From Pseudomonas cuatrocienegasensis (GTDB lineage Bacteria; Pseudomonadota; Gammaproteobacteria; Pseudomonadales; Pseudomonadaceae), in assembly GCF_900110925.1 (NCBI RefSeq), contig NZ_FOFP01000006.1, positions 1 through 49,165 on the forward strand: DNA of 49,165 bases, written 5' to 3'. The translations under genes and the position numbers were made by a program. The notes beneath the pieces were generated by a model. It had not been told where the DNA came from. It did not search any database and saw only the letters and a list, made by a program, of their open reading frames with translations. Shown piece after piece: positions 24,310 through 34,581 of the stretch. Each line of letters opens with the position of its first letter. Position 1 is the stretch's first letter.

Positions 24310-24984
24310 TCACGTACGGGGTTCCAGTACATAGCCAACGCCTCTTAGCGTGTGGATCAACTTGTCATTAAAGGGATCGTCGATCTTGGCGCGTAAACGC
24401 CGGATGGAAACCTCGACCACATTGGTATCGCAGTCGAAGTTCATGTCCCATACCAGCGAGATGATCTGGGTGCGCGACAGCACTTCGCCCGAGCGGCGCA
24501 TGAGCAGATGCAACAGGGCGAACTCCTTGGTTGTCAGCTCGATGCGCTGGCGGCCGCGAAACGCCCGGTGCCGCCCGGTATCCAGCTCCAGGTCGGCGAC
24601 CCGCAACACGACGGGCGTCTGCACCTGTTCGGTTCTTCTGAGCAGCGAGCGCAGGCGGGCCAGCAGTTCCGGGAATTCGAAGGGTTTCACCATGTAGTCG
24701 TCGGCGCCCAGATCTAGGCCCTTGATCTTGTCTGCCAGGCGCCCGCGTGCGGTCAGCATCATCACGCGGGTGCTGCCATGGCGGCGGATATTTTCCAGTA
24801 CGTGCCAGCCGTCCATTTCCGGAAGATTGACGTCGAGAATCACCGCCGTGTAGTTGTGCTGGCTCACGAGATACAGGCCATCGACGCCTGTGCTGGCCTT
24901 GTCCACCACATAACCACTTTCCGTCAGGCCTTGATGAAGATAATCGGCAGTTTTCGGCTCGTCCTCGATAATCAGGATTCGCAT
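24310..24984 (-). CDS. Heavy-metal-type OmpR-family response regulator (no adjacent kinase)
   Basis: The 224-residue protein has a receiver domain ([16 protein letters not shown]; phosphorylated D51 in VILDVNLPEMDG; lysine in VKPFEFPELL) and an OmpR winged helix. The C-terminal phrase [22 protein letters not shown] is typical of the CopR/CzcR/IrlR group. No histidine kinase follows, so it may be driven by the kinase at 32458 or one elsewhere. It is divergent from czcC; an ATTACA-N4-TGTAAT box lies between them. It is close in sequence to the regulator at 33828. Confidence 0.88.
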   Translation of the reverse strand: MRILIIEDEPKTADYLHQGLTESGYVVDKASTGVDGLYLVSQHNYTAVILDVNLPEMDGWHVLENIRRHGSTRVMMLTARGRLADKIKGLDLGADDYMVKPFEFPELLARLRSLLRRTEQVQTPVVLRVADLELDTGRHRAFRGRQRIELTTKEFALLHLLMRRSGEVLSRTQIISLVWDMNFDCDTNVVEVSIRRLRAKIDDPFNDKLIHTLRGVGYVLEPRT

Positions 24985-25224
24985 CGGTATTCACCTGGGG
25001 TGGAAGAAGTCTTATTGAGTTGCAGGAATGGCTGCATGTAAATAACGGCAGTTGGCAACAGCTGATGCATTCATTTATCCGTGGCGAATGGTCGCAATCA
25101 TTGCGATGCCGATTACGTTAAAAGTTATTGCACACGACTACATCGCCTTGAAGTCGCCAGGCAATGTCCAGTTCAGAGGTTGAGTCTGCCGATAGTAATG
25201 CAGCGGGTTTAGTTCGAGCGCTCT

Positions 25225-25240
25225 ATTACATATTTGTAAT
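25225..25240. promoter_or_regulatory. Metal response-regulator box upstream of czcC
   Basis: ATTACATATTTGTAAT is a perfect inverted repeat (ATTACA, 4-bp spacer, TGTAAT), the form bound by CopR/CzcR-type regulators. It lies 80 bp before czcC and about 240 bp before the divergent response-regulator gene. Confidence 0.65.
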
Positions 25241-25320
25241 GCGGCAGTCACCTTGGCGATAAGCGCGGCTTATTAGATTTACCCTCAATCAAGTTTCCAT
25301 CCATATATCGGGCGCTGGGC

Positions 25321-26607
25321 GTGAGTCAGTTGGCGTCGGCTGAGGGCTTTCATTTGTCTTTTCATCATGCACGTCGCCACTCTTCGCGTGGCTTGGGTAT
25401 CGCACTCATGGCGGTGGGTTGTTTACTGAGCGGGCAGAGCCTGGCGAATGCCGGCGAAGTGACGTTCTCGCAGGCGCTGCAGCGGGCGCAGGAAAATAAC
25501 CCGAACATGGCTGCCGCGAAGTGGCAGGTGGATATCAGCCAGGCAGAGCGAAGGCAGGCGGGGCTGATTCCCAACCCCGAGCTTTCCTGGGAGGTTGAAG
25601 ACACCCGCAGTGATACACGCACGACTACCGTGCAGCTCACCCAACCGATCGAGTTGGGTGGCAAGCGTGGCGCCCGGGTGGAGGTGGCGCAGCGGGGTAT
25701 TGATCTCGCCGCGCTGGGGCTTGAGCAATACCGCAATGGCCTCCGGGCTGAGGTGATTCAAGCGTTTTATGGTGCTCTGCAGGCCGGCATGCGTGTGGAG
25801 CTGGCAGAACAGTCTCGGCAGATCGCGCAACGTGCATTGGGCATCGCCCAGGGACGGGTGAAAGCAGGAAAGGTTTCCCCGATCGAGCTGACCCGCGCCC
25901 AGGTGCAACTGGCCGAGCTTGATCTGGAAGCTACTCGGGCGCAGCGAGACCGGCGCATTGCCGAGGATCGCCTGCAACTGGTGATGGGCCAGGGCTCCGT
26001 CAGTGAGCTGCGACCGCAGGGCGACGCGACCCGCCTGCCTGAGGTGCCGGCTACGTCTCGTTTGCTGAGCGCACTGGCAGCGAGTGCCGAGCTGCGCTCT
26101 GCGCAGACAGCCATTGAGCAGCAGGAAGCTTCGTTTGCGCTGGAGAAAACGCAGCGTATTCCCGACCTCAACGTCAGCCTGGGCAGCCAGTACAGCGCCG
26201 CCGACCGGGAGCGCGTCAATCTGGTGGGTTTGTCCATGCCGCTGCCGTTGTTCAACCGCAATCAGGGCAACATTCTGGCGGCCGCTCGCCGCGCCGATCA
26301 GAGCCGTGACCTGCGCAACGCTGCCGAGCTGCGCCTGCGCAACGAGATCCAGGTGGCGGCGGCGCAGTGGCAATCGGCTCAGGTGGAAATCCAGGCCTTC
26401 GAGTCGACCATCCTGCCGTCAGCACAACAGGCGGTCGACAGCACGGCGCGTGGCTTCGAAATGGGCAAGTTCGCTTTTCTCGATGTGCTGGATGCCCAGC
26501 GCACGCTGATTCAGTCACGTGCGCAGTACATCCAGTCACTGGCGGCCGCCACCGATTCCTGGGTGCAGCTGGAGCGGGTTCTGGGAGATATCTCCGTCAT
26601 CAGGTAG
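25321..26607 (+). CDS. czcC: Outer-membrane channel of the Czc metal efflux system
   Basis: The 428-residue TolC-type protein forms the outer-membrane duct of an RND pump. Two repeated helical segments are visible (ALQRAQENNPNMAAAKWQVDISQAERRQAGLIPNP and a C-terminal counterpart around QSAQVEIQAFESTILPSAQQ, quoted only in part here by position 45-80 and 350-375). A signal-like stretch IALMAVGCLLSGQSLANA lies at about 29-46. GTG 25321 is the longest start, but its ribosome binding site is poor, so the true start may be downstream. First gene of czcCBA. Confidence 0.85.
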   Translation: MSQLASAEGFHLSFHHARRHSSRGLGIALMAVGCLLSGQSLANAGEVTFSQALQRAQENNPNMAAAKWQVDISQAERRQAGLIPNPELSWEVEDTRSDTRTTTVQLTQPIELGGKRGARVEVAQRGIDLAALGLEQYRNGLRAEVIQAFYGALQAGMRVELAEQSRQIAQRALGIAQGRVKAGKVSPIELTRAQVQLAELDLEATRAQRDRRIAEDRLQLVMGQGSVSELRPQGDATRLPEVPATSRLLSALAASAELRSAQTAIEQQEASFALEKTQRIPDLNVSLGSQYSAADRERVNLVGLSMPLPLFNRNQGNILAAARRADQSRDLRNAAELRLRNEIQVAAAQWQSAQVEIQAFESTILPSAQQAVDSTARGFEMGKFAFLDVLDAQRTLIQSRAQYIQSLAAATDSWVQLERVLGDISVIR

Positions 26608-26704
26608 GCCACTTGCCGGGCCCGCCAAGGGCCAGGCGCATTGACACCATTCAAGGGGCCTGCTGCTACGCCAGCGCCTCTGATCCATCTATCCGGGAGT
26701 TCTC

Positions 26705-28234
26705 ATGAGTAAGAAATTAGCCGTGGCGATCAGCCTCGCTGTCGGGATCGGCGTGGCCGGTGCGGGCGCCTGGTACATCAATGAGCACGCCGGCACGCAT
26801 GCCGAATTGGCAGACGATGCCCATGGCGAAGAGGGGCATGGTGAGGAAAGCCATGAGGAGCAAGGTACGCACGGCGACGCGCAAAGCCAGTCCCGCGGAC
26901 CTCATGGTGGTGAAATCTTCATGCAAGGGTCTCTTGGCCTGGAGCTGGTCGCGCCGGAAAGCGAAGACGGCGCAGCGCCTATTTCCATTTACCTGAGCGA
27001 GGCCGGTAGAGGCATTGCGCCCTCGCCTGCCATCACCGTCAGCCTTGAGGCCACACGAGCCTCTGGAGAGCTCATCGTGCTGACGTTCGAGGCGAGGGAG
27101 GACGCCTACGTCAGCCCGCGCGGCATCGCTGAACCGCATTTTTTCAACGGCCGCCTGACTGTGCGCAAGGATGGCCAGGCCTATGACTTCGCCTATTCCA
27201 AAGCCGAGGGGTTGCTGGAACTGAGCGCCGAGCAGATCAGGATTGCCGGAATCGAGATTGCCACGGCGCAGCCTCGCGTCATTGACTCGACGATACGCCT
27301 GCCCGGCGAGATCCGTTTCGATGAGGATCGCACGGCGCACGTCGTGCCGCGTATCTCCGGCGTGGTGGAAAGCGTGCCGGTCAACCTGGGCGACAGCGTG
27401 AAAAAGGGCCAGACCCTGGCCGTGATCGCCAGCCAGCAGATTTCCGATCAGCGCAGCGAGCTGGCGGCCGCTCAGCAGCGCAGCGAGTTGGCGAGAACAA
27501 CCCTGCAGCGCGAGCAGCAGCTCTGGCAGGACGGCATCTCGGCCGAGCAGGATTACCTGCAGGCCCGTCAGCTTTCTCAGGAAGCCGACATCGCCCTTAG
27601 TAATGCCCGGCAGAAGATGAACGCCCTTGGCGGGCAAGGCGCGCTGTCGCAGGGCAACCGTTATGAGCTGCGTGCGCCGTTCGATAGCACAGTGGTGGAA
27701 AAACATTTCGTGCTCGGCGAGGTGGTCAGCGAGGCCAGCAACGCCTTCACCATTTCTGACCTCAGCCGCGTGTGGGCCACCTTCAGTGTCGCGCCAAAGG
27801 ACCTGGGCGCCATTCAGGTCGGCAAAAAGGTCCTGGTGGCGTCCCCGGAGTTGCAGACCAAGGTCGAGGGCGACATTGCCTATATCGGCAGTCTTCTGGG
27901 TGAGCAAACCCGCACCGCCACCGCCCGCGCAGTGCTGGCCAACCCTGATGGCGCCTGGCGCCCAGGGCTGCCGGTGGTCATCGAGGTGGCAACCGCGTCC
28001 CGACAGGCCAAGGTGAGTGTGCCGGTCGCAGCGGTGCAGCGCATCGATGAGCAGAATCAGGTGTTTGTGCAGGTCGACAAGGGCTTTGTCGCGCAGCCCG
28101 TGACCCTGGGGGCGACAAGCGGCGGTTTCGTCGAGGTCACCCAAGGCCTGAACGCCGGCATGCCGGTTGCGGCCGCAGGCAGCTTCATTCTCAAGTCCGA
28201 GCTTGGCAAGGGCTCCGCAGACCACGCCCACTGA
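26705..28234 (+). CDS. czcB: Periplasmic adaptor of the Czc metal efflux system
   Basis: The 509-residue membrane-fusion protein links the RND pump to the outer-membrane channel. It has an N-terminal anchor (residues 5-25), then a histidine/glutamate-rich stretch at about 29-68 (HGEEGHGEESHEEQGTHGD) that probably binds metal. The barrel-sandwich hybrid (VPRISGVVESVPVNLGDSVKKGQ), a helical hairpin and a C-terminal beta domain follow. The His-rich extension and long N-terminal domain are typical of CzcB rather than of drug-pump adaptors. It is about 97 bp after czcC. Confidence 0.9.
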   Translation: MSKKLAVAISLAVGIGVAGAGAWYINEHAGTHAELADDAHGEEGHGEESHEEQGTHGDAQSQSRGPHGGEIFMQGSLGLELVAPESEDGAAPISIYLSEAGRGIAPSPAITVSLEATRASGELIVLTFEAREDAYVSPRGIAEPHFFNGRLTVRKDGQAYDFAYSKAEGLLELSAEQIRIAGIEIATAQPRVIDSTIRLPGEIRFDEDRTAHVVPRISGVVESVPVNLGDSVKKGQTLAVIASQQISDQRSELAAAQQRSELARTTLQREQQLWQDGISAEQDYLQARQLSQEADIALSNARQKMNALGGQGALSQGNRYELRAPFDSTVVEKHFVLGEVVSEASNAFTISDLSRVWATFSVAPKDLGAIQVGKKVLVASPELQTKVEGDIAYIGSLLGEQTRTATARAVLANPDGAWRPGLPVVIEVATASRQAKVSVPVAAVQRIDEQNQVFVQVDKGFVAQPVTLGATSGGFVEVTQGLNAGMPVAAAGSFILKSELGKGSADHAH

Positions 28235-28256
28235 CAGCCATCGACGAGACAATCCT

Positions 28257-31200
28257 ATGTTCGAGCGTATTATCCAGTTCGCTATCGAGCAGCGCTTCAT
28301 CGTGCTGCTTTTCGTACTCGGCATGGCCGGTGTCGGTGTGGCGAGTTATCAGAAACTCGCCATCGATGCGGTTCCCGATATCACCAACGTTCAGGTGCAG
28401 ATCAACACCGCCGCTGGCGGTTTTTCCCCACAGGAAATCGAACAGCGCGTGACCTTTCCGATCGAGACAGCGATGGCCGGGCTGCCGAGCCTCCAGCAGA
28501 CCCGCTCGCTATCGCGTTCGGGTTTTTCGCAGGTGACGGTCATCTTCGAGGATGGCACCGATCTGTATTTCGCCCGCCAGTTGGTCAACGAGCGCCTGCA
28601 AATGGCCAGGGATCAACTGCCGCCGACCGCAGAAACGGCGATGGGGCCGATTTCCACCGGCCTAGGGGAAATCTTCCTGTGGACGGTCGAAGCCCAGGAG
28701 GGCGCGGTCAAGGAAGATGGCAGTGCCTACACGCCAACCGACTTGCGGGTGATCCAGGACTGGATCATCAAACCGCAACTGCGCAACGTTACCGGCGTGG
28801 CTGAAATCAATACCATCGGTGGTTTCGCCAAGGAGTTTCAGGTCGCGCCCGACCCCAGGCGCCTGGCGGCGTACCGCTTGACCCTGGGCGATCTGATCAC
28901 AGCGCTGGAGCGCAACAACGCCAACGTCGGCGGCGGTTTCATCGAGCGCAACGGTGAACAGTTGGTGGTGCGCGCACCGGGGCAGGTGGCTGGCGAGCAG
29001 GACATCGCCAACATCGTCGTGTCCAATGCCAGCAGTACGCCGATCCGGGTGCGCGATGTCGCCGAGGTGCAGATCGGCCGCGAGCTGCGCACTGGCGCGG
29101 CAACCGAAAACGGCCGTGAGGTGGTGCTCGGTACGGTGTTCATGCTGATCGGCGAGAACAGCCGCAGCGTCTCTCAGGCCGTGTCCGCGAAGCTGGTTGA
29201 GATCAATCGTTCGTTGCCGGATGGGGTGGTGGCGGTGCCGGTGTATGACCGCACCAATCTGGTCGACAAGGCAATTGCCACGGTCAAGAAGAACCTCATC
29301 GAAGGCGCGATACTGGTTATCGTCGTGCTGTTTCTGTTCCTGGGAAACATTCGTGCGGCGCTGATCACCGCCATGGTCATCCCGCTGTCCATGCTATTCA
29401 CCTTCACGGGGATGTTCGCCAACCAGGTCAGTGCCAACCTGATGAGTCTGGGCGCGCTGGACTTCGGCATCATTGTCGATGGCGCGGTGGTGATCGTCGA
29501 AAACTCGATCCGCCGCCTCGCGCATGCTCAGCAGATGCACGGCCGCATGCTGACCCGCGCCGAGCGCTTTCGCGAAGTGTTTGCGGCGTCCAAAGAAGCG
29601 CGGCGTCCACTGATTTTCGGTCAACTGATCATCATGGTGGTTTACCTGCCGATCTTCGCGCTGACGGGCGTTGAGGGGAAAATGTTCCACCCCATGGCAT
29701 TCACCGTGGTCATCGCCCTGTTGGGCGCGATGATCCTGTCGGTGACCTTCGTGCCTGCCGCCATCGCCCTGTTCATCACCGGCAAGGTGAAAGAGGAAGA
29801 AAACCTGGTCGTGCGCTCGGCCCGCCGTGCTTACGCGCCGGTACTGACCTGGGTGATGAACAACCGGACGCCGGTATTTACCGGTGCGTTGATCGCCGTG
29901 TTGCTCTCCGGCGTGCTGGCCAGCCGAATGGGCAGTGAGTTCGTGCCCAGCCTGAGCGAGGGCGACTTCGCCTTGCAGGCGTTACGTGTGCCAGGCACGA
30001 GCCTGACGCAATCGGTGGAGATGCAGAAGCGCCTGGAAATCGCGTTGATGGAAAACATGCCGGAGATCGAGCGGGTGTTCGCGCGTACCGGCACGGCCGA
30101 GATCGCCGCCGACCCCATGCCGCCGAACATTTCCGACGCCTACGTGATGCTCAAGCCGAAGTCACAATGGCCAAACCCGGACAAGTCGCGTGATGAGCTG
30201 GTCGCCGACCTGCAGCGGATCAGCGCCACGGTGGCGGGCAGCAATTACGAGTTGTCGCAACCGATCCAACTGCGTTTCAACGAGCTGATTTCCGGGGTGC
30301 GCAGCGATGTGGCGGTCAAGGTCTTCGGTGACGACTTGGAGGTGCTAAACAGCACCGCTGCAGAAATATCCGAGGTGCTGGAGTCGATTGATGGCGCTTC
30401 CGAGGTCAAGGTCGAGCAAACGTCAGGCTTGCCGATGCTGGCGATCAATATCGATCGCGAGAAGGTTGCCCGTTACGGCCTCAACGTCGGTGATGTGCAG
30501 GATACCGTCGCCTTCGCGATTGGCGGCCAGCAGGCCGGCACGCTGTTCGAGGGCGATCGCCGCTTCGATATCGTCGTGCGGCTCTCGGATGAACTGCGCA
30601 CCGATGTCGACGGCCTGTTGCGGCTGCTGATTCCGATTCCGCCACGCCCTGGCAGCGTCACGGATCAGATCGAGTTCACGACGCTGGCTGAGGTCGCCAG
30701 CCTGGACATGGTGCTCGGCCCCAACCAGGTCAGCCGCGAGAACGGCAAGCGCCTGGTGGTGGTCAGCGCCAACGTGCGTGGCCGCGACATCGGCTCGTTC
30801 GTGGCCGAAGCCAGCCAGCGGCTCGAGCAGGACGTGCAGATCCCCAGTGGCTACTGGACCACTTGGGGTGGCCAGTTCGAGCAACTGCAATCGGCGGCCA
30901 ATCGTCTGCAGATCGTGGTGCCGGTTGCGCTGCTGCTGGTCTTCACCCTGCTGTTCATGATGTTCAATAACATCAAGGACGGGCTCGTGGTGTTTACCGG
31001 CATCCCCTTTGCGCTGACTGGCGGCATCCTGGCGTTGTGGCTGCGTGATATCCCGCTGTCGATTTCCGCCGGGGTGGGCTTTATCGCCCTGTCTGGTGTG
31101 GCTGTGCTCAACGGGCTGGTGATGATTGCGTTCATCCGCAGCCTGCGCGAAGCCGGCATGCCACTGCACACGGCGATCACCGAAGGCGCGCTTACTCGCC

Positions 31201-31424
31201 TGCGTCCGGTGTTGATGACGGCCCTGGTGGCCTCGCTGGGGTTCGTGCCGATGGCGCTGGCCACCGGCACCGGTGCCGAAGTGCAGCGGCCCCTGGCCAC
31301 CGTGGTGATCGGCGGGATTCTGTCCTCCACCGCACTCACGCTGCTGGTATTGCCTGCGCTGTACCAGTGGATTCACCGGCGTGAAGATGACGAGCAGCCG
31401 AGCCTCGTCAAACCCGCAGACTGA
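28257..31424 (+). CDS. czcA: Heavy-metal RND efflux pump CzcA
   Basis: The 1055-residue inner-membrane pump has the usual RND architecture, two sets of six membrane segments with two large periplasmic loops. The metal-type signature of transmembrane helix 4, DFGIIVDGAVVIVEN, contains the two aspartates and the glutamate needed for proton-driven export of divalent cations such as cobalt, zinc and cadmium. Start ATG 28257 gives the canonical MFERIIQFAIEQRF; a longer frame to 28167 overlaps czcB. It follows czcB by 22 bp. Confidence 0.92.
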   Translation: MFERIIQFAIEQRFIVLLFVLGMAGVGVASYQKLAIDAVPDITNVQVQINTAAGGFSPQEIEQRVTFPIETAMAGLPSLQQTRSLSRSGFSQVTVIFEDGTDLYFARQLVNERLQMARDQLPPTAETAMGPISTGLGEIFLWTVEAQEGAVKEDGSAYTPTDLRVIQDWIIKPQLRNVTGVAEINTIGGFAKEFQVAPDPRRLAAYRLTLGDLITALERNNANVGGGFIERNGEQLVVRAPGQVAGEQDIANIVVSNASSTPIRVRDVAEVQIGRELRTGAATENGREVVLGTVFMLIGENSRSVSQAVSAKLVEINRSLPDGVVAVPVYDRTNLVDKAIATVKKNLIEGAILVIVVLFLFLGNIRAALITAMVIPLSMLFTFTGMFANQVSANLMSLGALDFGIIVDGAVVIVENSIRRLAHAQQMHGRMLTRAERFREVFAASKEARRPLIFGQLIIMVVYLPIFALTGVEGKMFHPMAFTVVIALLGAMILSVTFVPAAIALFITGKVKEEENLVVRSARRAYAPVLTWVMNNRTPVFTGALIAVLLSGVLASRMGSEFVPSLSEGDFALQALRVPGTSLTQSVEMQKRLEIALMENMPEIERVFARTGTAEIAADPMPPNISDAYVMLKPKSQWPNPDKSRDELVADLQRISATVAGSNYELSQPIQLRFNELISGVRSDVAVKVFGDDLEVLNSTAAEISEVLESIDGASEVKVEQTSGLPMLAINIDREKVARYGLNVGDVQDTVAFAIGGQQAGTLFEGDRRFDIVVRLSDELRTDVDGLLRLLIPIPPRPGSVTDQIEFTTLAEVASLDMVLGPNQVSRENGKRLVVVSANVRGRDIGSFVAEASQRLEQDVQIPSGYWTTWGGQFEQLQSAANRLQIVVPVALLLVFTLLFMMFNNIKDGLVVFTGIPFALTGGILALWLRDIPLSISAGVGFIALSGVAVLNGLVMIAFIRSLREAGMPLHTAITEGALTRLRPVLMTALVASLGFVPMALATGTGAEVQRPLATVVIGGILSSTALTLLVLPALYQWIHRREDDEQPSLVKPAD

Positions 31425-31425
31425 C

Positions 31426-31451
31426 GCTTACGCCCCAACCGGGGCGTAAGC
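31426..31451. terminator. Hairpin between convergent czcA and czcD
   Basis: GCTTACGCCCC (31426-31436) and GGGGCGTAAGC (31441-31451) form a perfect 11-bp stem with a 4-base loop in the 45 bp between two convergent genes. There is no T-run, but position and stability suggest a bidirectional stop. Confidence 0.6.
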
Positions 31452-31469
31452 ACGTCTGGCGCTGGCGGT

Positions 31470-32429
31470 TCAGTGTTGCTGCAGGCTGCCCGGCGGGTCG
31501 ACCTGAACCGTGATATGGGCGAGGCCGTAGCGCTCGCGCAAGTAATCGCCGACGACCGCTGGCAATCTCAGGCTGTCGGCGCCCGCAGCCGGTGTCACGT
31601 GAACGGTCGCGACGCTGGCGTCGTCGGTCAGTGTCCAGGCGTGAAAGTGGCCGGCTTCGGCTACCCCGGGCAGCTCGGTCAACGCCTGCTCGGCCTGGCG
31701 CGCGTCGATTCCCGCTGGCGTAGCCTGCAGCAGCACCTGAATGGACTCGGCGATAAGGCGCCACGCCGAGCGCACCACGAGCAGGGCAACCACCACCGAC
31801 AGGATCGGGTCGAGCACTGTCCAGCCCGTGAACATGATGCCGATGGCGGCGGCAATCGCGCCCACCGAACCGAGCAGATCACCCATGACATGCAACAGCG
31901 CACCCCGCAGGTTGCTGTCGCCCTTGTTGCCTGCGTTGAGGATCAGCGCGCCGGCGATATTCACCAGCAGGCCGATGCTGGCAACGACGAGCATCGGCCC
32001 TGCCAGCACCTCGACCGGCTCGCGAAAACGCGCAATCGCTTCCCAGACGATCCACACAACCAGCAGCAACAGGGTCGCACCATTGGCCAGGGCGGCGAGC
32101 ACCCGCACCCGATGAAAACCATAGGTGCGCCGCGCATCAGGGGCGCGGGCGGCGACCTGATAGGCGATCAGGGCCAGGAGCAGGGCTGCCGAGTCGGAAA
32201 TCATGTGGCCGGAGTCGGCAATCAGTGCCAGTGAACCCGAGAGCCAGCCACCGACGGCCTGAATCAGCGCGTAAAGCGTGGTGAGAATGAACACCAGGCG
32301 AATGCGCTTGGCGTTGTCCGCCGTCACCGCTGGCGCGTGGCTGTGCCCTGCGTGGCCGTGATCATGGCCGTCGCCGTGCCCATGCGGATGGTCATGGTTG
32401 TGAGTGTGTCGATCATCGCTGTGTGTCAT
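31470..32429 (-). CDS. czcD: Cation diffusion facilitator (CzcD-type)
   Basis: The 319-residue exporter has a histidine-rich N-terminus (HNHDHPHGHGDGHDHGHAGH) and six membrane helices with the metal-site motif ADSGHMISDS in helix 2 and HVMGDLLGSV in helix 5. A cytoplasmic C-terminal domain follows. It moves zinc, cobalt or cadmium from cytoplasm to periplasm, complementing the CzcCBA pump. It lies 28 bp after the sensor kinase on the same strand, so it is the last gene of a czcR-czcS-czcD operon. Confidence 0.9.
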   Translation of the reverse strand: MTHSDDRHTHNHDHPHGHGDGHDHGHAGHSHAPAVTADNAKRIRLVFILTTLYALIQAVGGWLSGSLALIADSGHMISDSAALLLALIAYQVAARAPDARRTYGFHRVRVLAALANGATLLLLVVWIVWEAIARFREPVEVLAGPMLVVASIGLLVNIAGALILNAGNKGDSNLRGALLHVMGDLLGSVGAIAAAIGIMFTGWTVLDPILSVVVALLVVRSAWRLIAESIQVLLQATPAGIDARQAEQALTELPGVAEAGHFHAWTLTDDASVATVHVTPAAGADSLRLPAVVGDYLRERYGLAHITVQVDPPGSLQQH

Positions 32430-32457
32430 CGGAGCGCCCTTGTGCGGCGAAATGGAA

Positions 32458-33831
32458 TCAACGCTGGGTGGGAAACGTCAGGGTAAAGGTAGTCTGGCCT
32501 GCGTGGCTGCTGGCTGCTGCCGTACCACCATGCAGGCTCATGATCGAGCGCACGATCGCCAGGCCAAGCCCGGTGCTGCCCGTGGCGCGTTTACCAACCC
32601 GGTAGAACCGCTCGAACAGGTGCGGCAGATGCTCCGCAGCGATACCTGCACCCTTGTTGCTTATGGCCAGGGTCGCCTCGTGTGGCGTCTGTGCGGTGAC
32701 ACAGAGGTGGATTGTGCTGTCGGCTGCGGCGTGGCGCAGGGCATTCGACAGCAGATTGGAAATCGCCCGCTGGATCATCAACCGGTCCCCCAAAACACTG
32801 GCGGCACCGTCGATCACCAGCCTGATACCACGTTCCTCGGCCAGCACTGCAAAGAAGTTGCAGACGCGCCGCGCCTCTTCATCGAGGGCGATATTTTCGA
32901 GTGTCAGGTCGAGTTCGGCGTGGCTCACCTGGGCCAGAAACAGCATGTCGGTAACGATACGGCTGAGGCGCTCCAGCTCCTCAACCGACGACTCCAAGGC
33001 ATCGCGGTATTGCTCGCGGTCACGCTCGCGGCCAAGCATCACCTGAGCCTTGCCGAGCAAATTGTTGAGCGGCGCACGCAGCTCGTGCGCGGCGTCATCG
33101 GAGAACTGGGAGAGTTGCTGAACGTCCTTGTCCAGCCGGTGCAACATGAGGTTCAGCCCCAGCGCCAGGTCTTGCAGTTCCTTGGGAAGGCGATCCGTGC
33201 GGATGCGTGGCGACAGGTCGCGGGCCGATATCTTCGCTGCCAGCGCCCGGAAGCGGCGAAGCGGGCGCAGGCCCTGGTGGGCGACGAGCCAACCTGCCAG
33301 CCCGATCAGAATGAGCAAAAACGGCACAGCCGCCGTCGCCGACTTCAGAAACGCGGCAAGCAGGTGCTTGTCGGCACTGCGGTTCTGGCTCAGCTGCAAC
33401 AGCATCGGTGCCATGCCCGTCACCTCGACAGGCATTTGAGCTGTCAGGAAATGGGTGCCGTCTGCACCTTCCCACTCGCTGAACAGGATGTCGTTAGCCC
33501 GTGGCGAGCGGCGCTGGGGGACGGTATCCAGTGATCCGACTCGTAGCACAACTGCGCCTGTCTGGCTGTCGATCGCCACCAGAGACAGGTCGCTGTGCCC
33601 GGTAACCGCATCCGCCACAACGTGTTGCCAGGGGCGACGCTGGTGAATATCCACATCGTCTTTCAGACCACTTTCGATCTGCGCGAGCTTGGCTATAACT
33701 TCATTCCGGGCGCCACTGTCGAGTTCCCGTTCGAGCACCCAATAGCACATCGCGATCAGCAGGGTGACCAGCGTGGCTCCGGCGAGAATAACGTTGAGTG
33801 CCAGGCGCAAGGCGAGGCTGAAGGGCTTCAT
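32458..33831 (-). CDS. czcS: Heavy-metal sensor histidine kinase
   Basis: The 457-residue kinase has membrane helices at about 10-32 and 165-185 flanking a periplasmic sensor domain. Next come a HAMP segment ([20 protein letters not shown]), the phosphorylated H249 in [16 protein letters not shown], and an ATP-binding domain with N box ([14 protein letters not shown]) and G boxes ([13 protein letters not shown]). It overlaps the response regulator by 4 bp (ATGA). It probably senses periplasmic metal and phosphorylates the adjacent regulator, possibly also the orphan regulator at 24310. Confidence 0.9.
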   Translation of the reverse strand: MKPFSLALRLALNVILAGATLVTLLIAMCYWVLERELDSGARNEVIAKLAQIESGLKDDVDIHQRRPWQHVVADAVTGHSDLSLVAIDSQTGAVVLRVGSLDTVPQRRSPRANDILFSEWEGADGTHFLTAQMPVEVTGMAPMLLQLSQNRSADKHLLAAFLKSATAAVPFLLILIGLAGWLVAHQGLRPLRRFRALAAKISARDLSPRIRTDRLPKELQDLALGLNLMLHRLDKDVQQLSQFSDDAAHELRAPLNNLLGKAQVMLGRERDREQYRDALESSVEELERLSRIVTDMLFLAQVSHAELDLTLENIALDEEARRVCNFFAVLAEERGIRLVIDGAASVLGDRLMIQRAISNLLSNALRHAAADSTIHLCVTAQTPHEATLAISNKGAGIAAEHLPHLFERFYRVGKRATGSTGLGLAIVRSIMSLHGGTAAASSHAGQTTFTLTFPTQR

Positions 33832-34502
33832 TGCTGATCTTCCAGCAGGTAGCCGACGCCGCGGATGGTGTGGATCAGGCGATGCTCGAACGGCTCGTCG
33901 ACCTTCACACGCAAGCGGCGAATGGCGACCTCGACGACGTTGGTGTCGCAGTCGAAATTCATGTCCCAGATCAGCGAGGTGATTTCGGTACGCGTCAGCA
34001 CTTCGCCGCGGCGGCGCAGCAGCAGATGCAGCAGGGCGAATTCCTTGCCTGTCAGGTCGATACGCTGGCCGGCGCGAAACGCCTTATGGCCGCTGGGGTC
34101 GAGCACCAGGTCCGCGATCTGCAGGCTTTCGTTGACCATCACGGTCTCGCCGCGGCGCAGCAAGGTGCGAATGCGTGCAAGCAGTTCAGGGAACTGAAAC
34201 GGCTTCACCAGGTAGTCATCAGCGCCAAGCTCGAAGCCGCGGACTTTTTCTTCGAGCCTGCTGTGGGCCGTTAGCATGATCACACGGGTCTGTTTGCGGC
34301 GCCTGATCAGCTCGAGCACTTCCCAGCCATCCATGGTCGGCAAGTTTACGTCGAGCAGGATGAGTGAGTAGTCGGTCTGCAGCGCCAGATGAAAGCCATC
34401 CAGCCCAGTGTTTGCGATGTCCACGATGTAGCCACTTTCCGTGAGGCCCTGGCGTAGATAATCCGCTGCTTTTTCTTCGTCTTCGATAATCAGAATACGC
34501 AT
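33828..34502 (-). CDS. czcR: Heavy-metal response regulator of the czc operon
   Basis: The 224-residue OmpR-family protein has D51 ([12 protein letters not shown]), the conserved lysine in [10 protein letters not shown], and the winged-helix phrase [22 protein letters not shown] of metal regulators. Start ATG 34502 has AGGAG 9 bp upstream; longer frames extend into an unrelated SDR fragment. It is the first gene of the operon with the kinase and CDF exporter. Between its start and the SDR fragment only about 80 bp remain, so the duplication insertion may have altered its promoter. Confidence 0.88.
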   Translation of the reverse strand: MRILIIEDEEKAADYLRQGLTESGYIVDIANTGLDGFHLALQTDYSLILLDVNLPTMDGWEVLELIRRRKQTRVIMLTAHSRLEEKVRGFELGADDYLVKPFQFPELLARIRTLLRRGETVMVNESLQIADLVLDPSGHKAFRAGQRIDLTGKEFALLHLLLRRRGEVLTRTEITSLIWDMNFDCDTNVVEVAIRRLRVKVDEPFEHRLIHTIRGVGYLLEDQQ

Positions 34503-34581
34503 TGTGAGAGAGCTCCTGAGCCTAAGTGCGCGAGAGCGTGTAACGATAAAGTCTGAAGTCGCTATAGGGTCAAGAGCTACC

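Noticed and set aside
26717..28324. 535-codon frame opposite czcB
   Set aside because: Antisense shadow of a well-supported gene; composition is typical of reverse-strand high-GC reading frames.
30423..31376. 317-codon frame opposite czcA
   Set aside because: Histidine/glutamine-rich shadow with no family resemblance.
32404..33534. 376-codon frame opposite the sensor kinase
   Set aside because: Overlaps a complete kinase gene with all its motifs; no ribosome binding site or domain.
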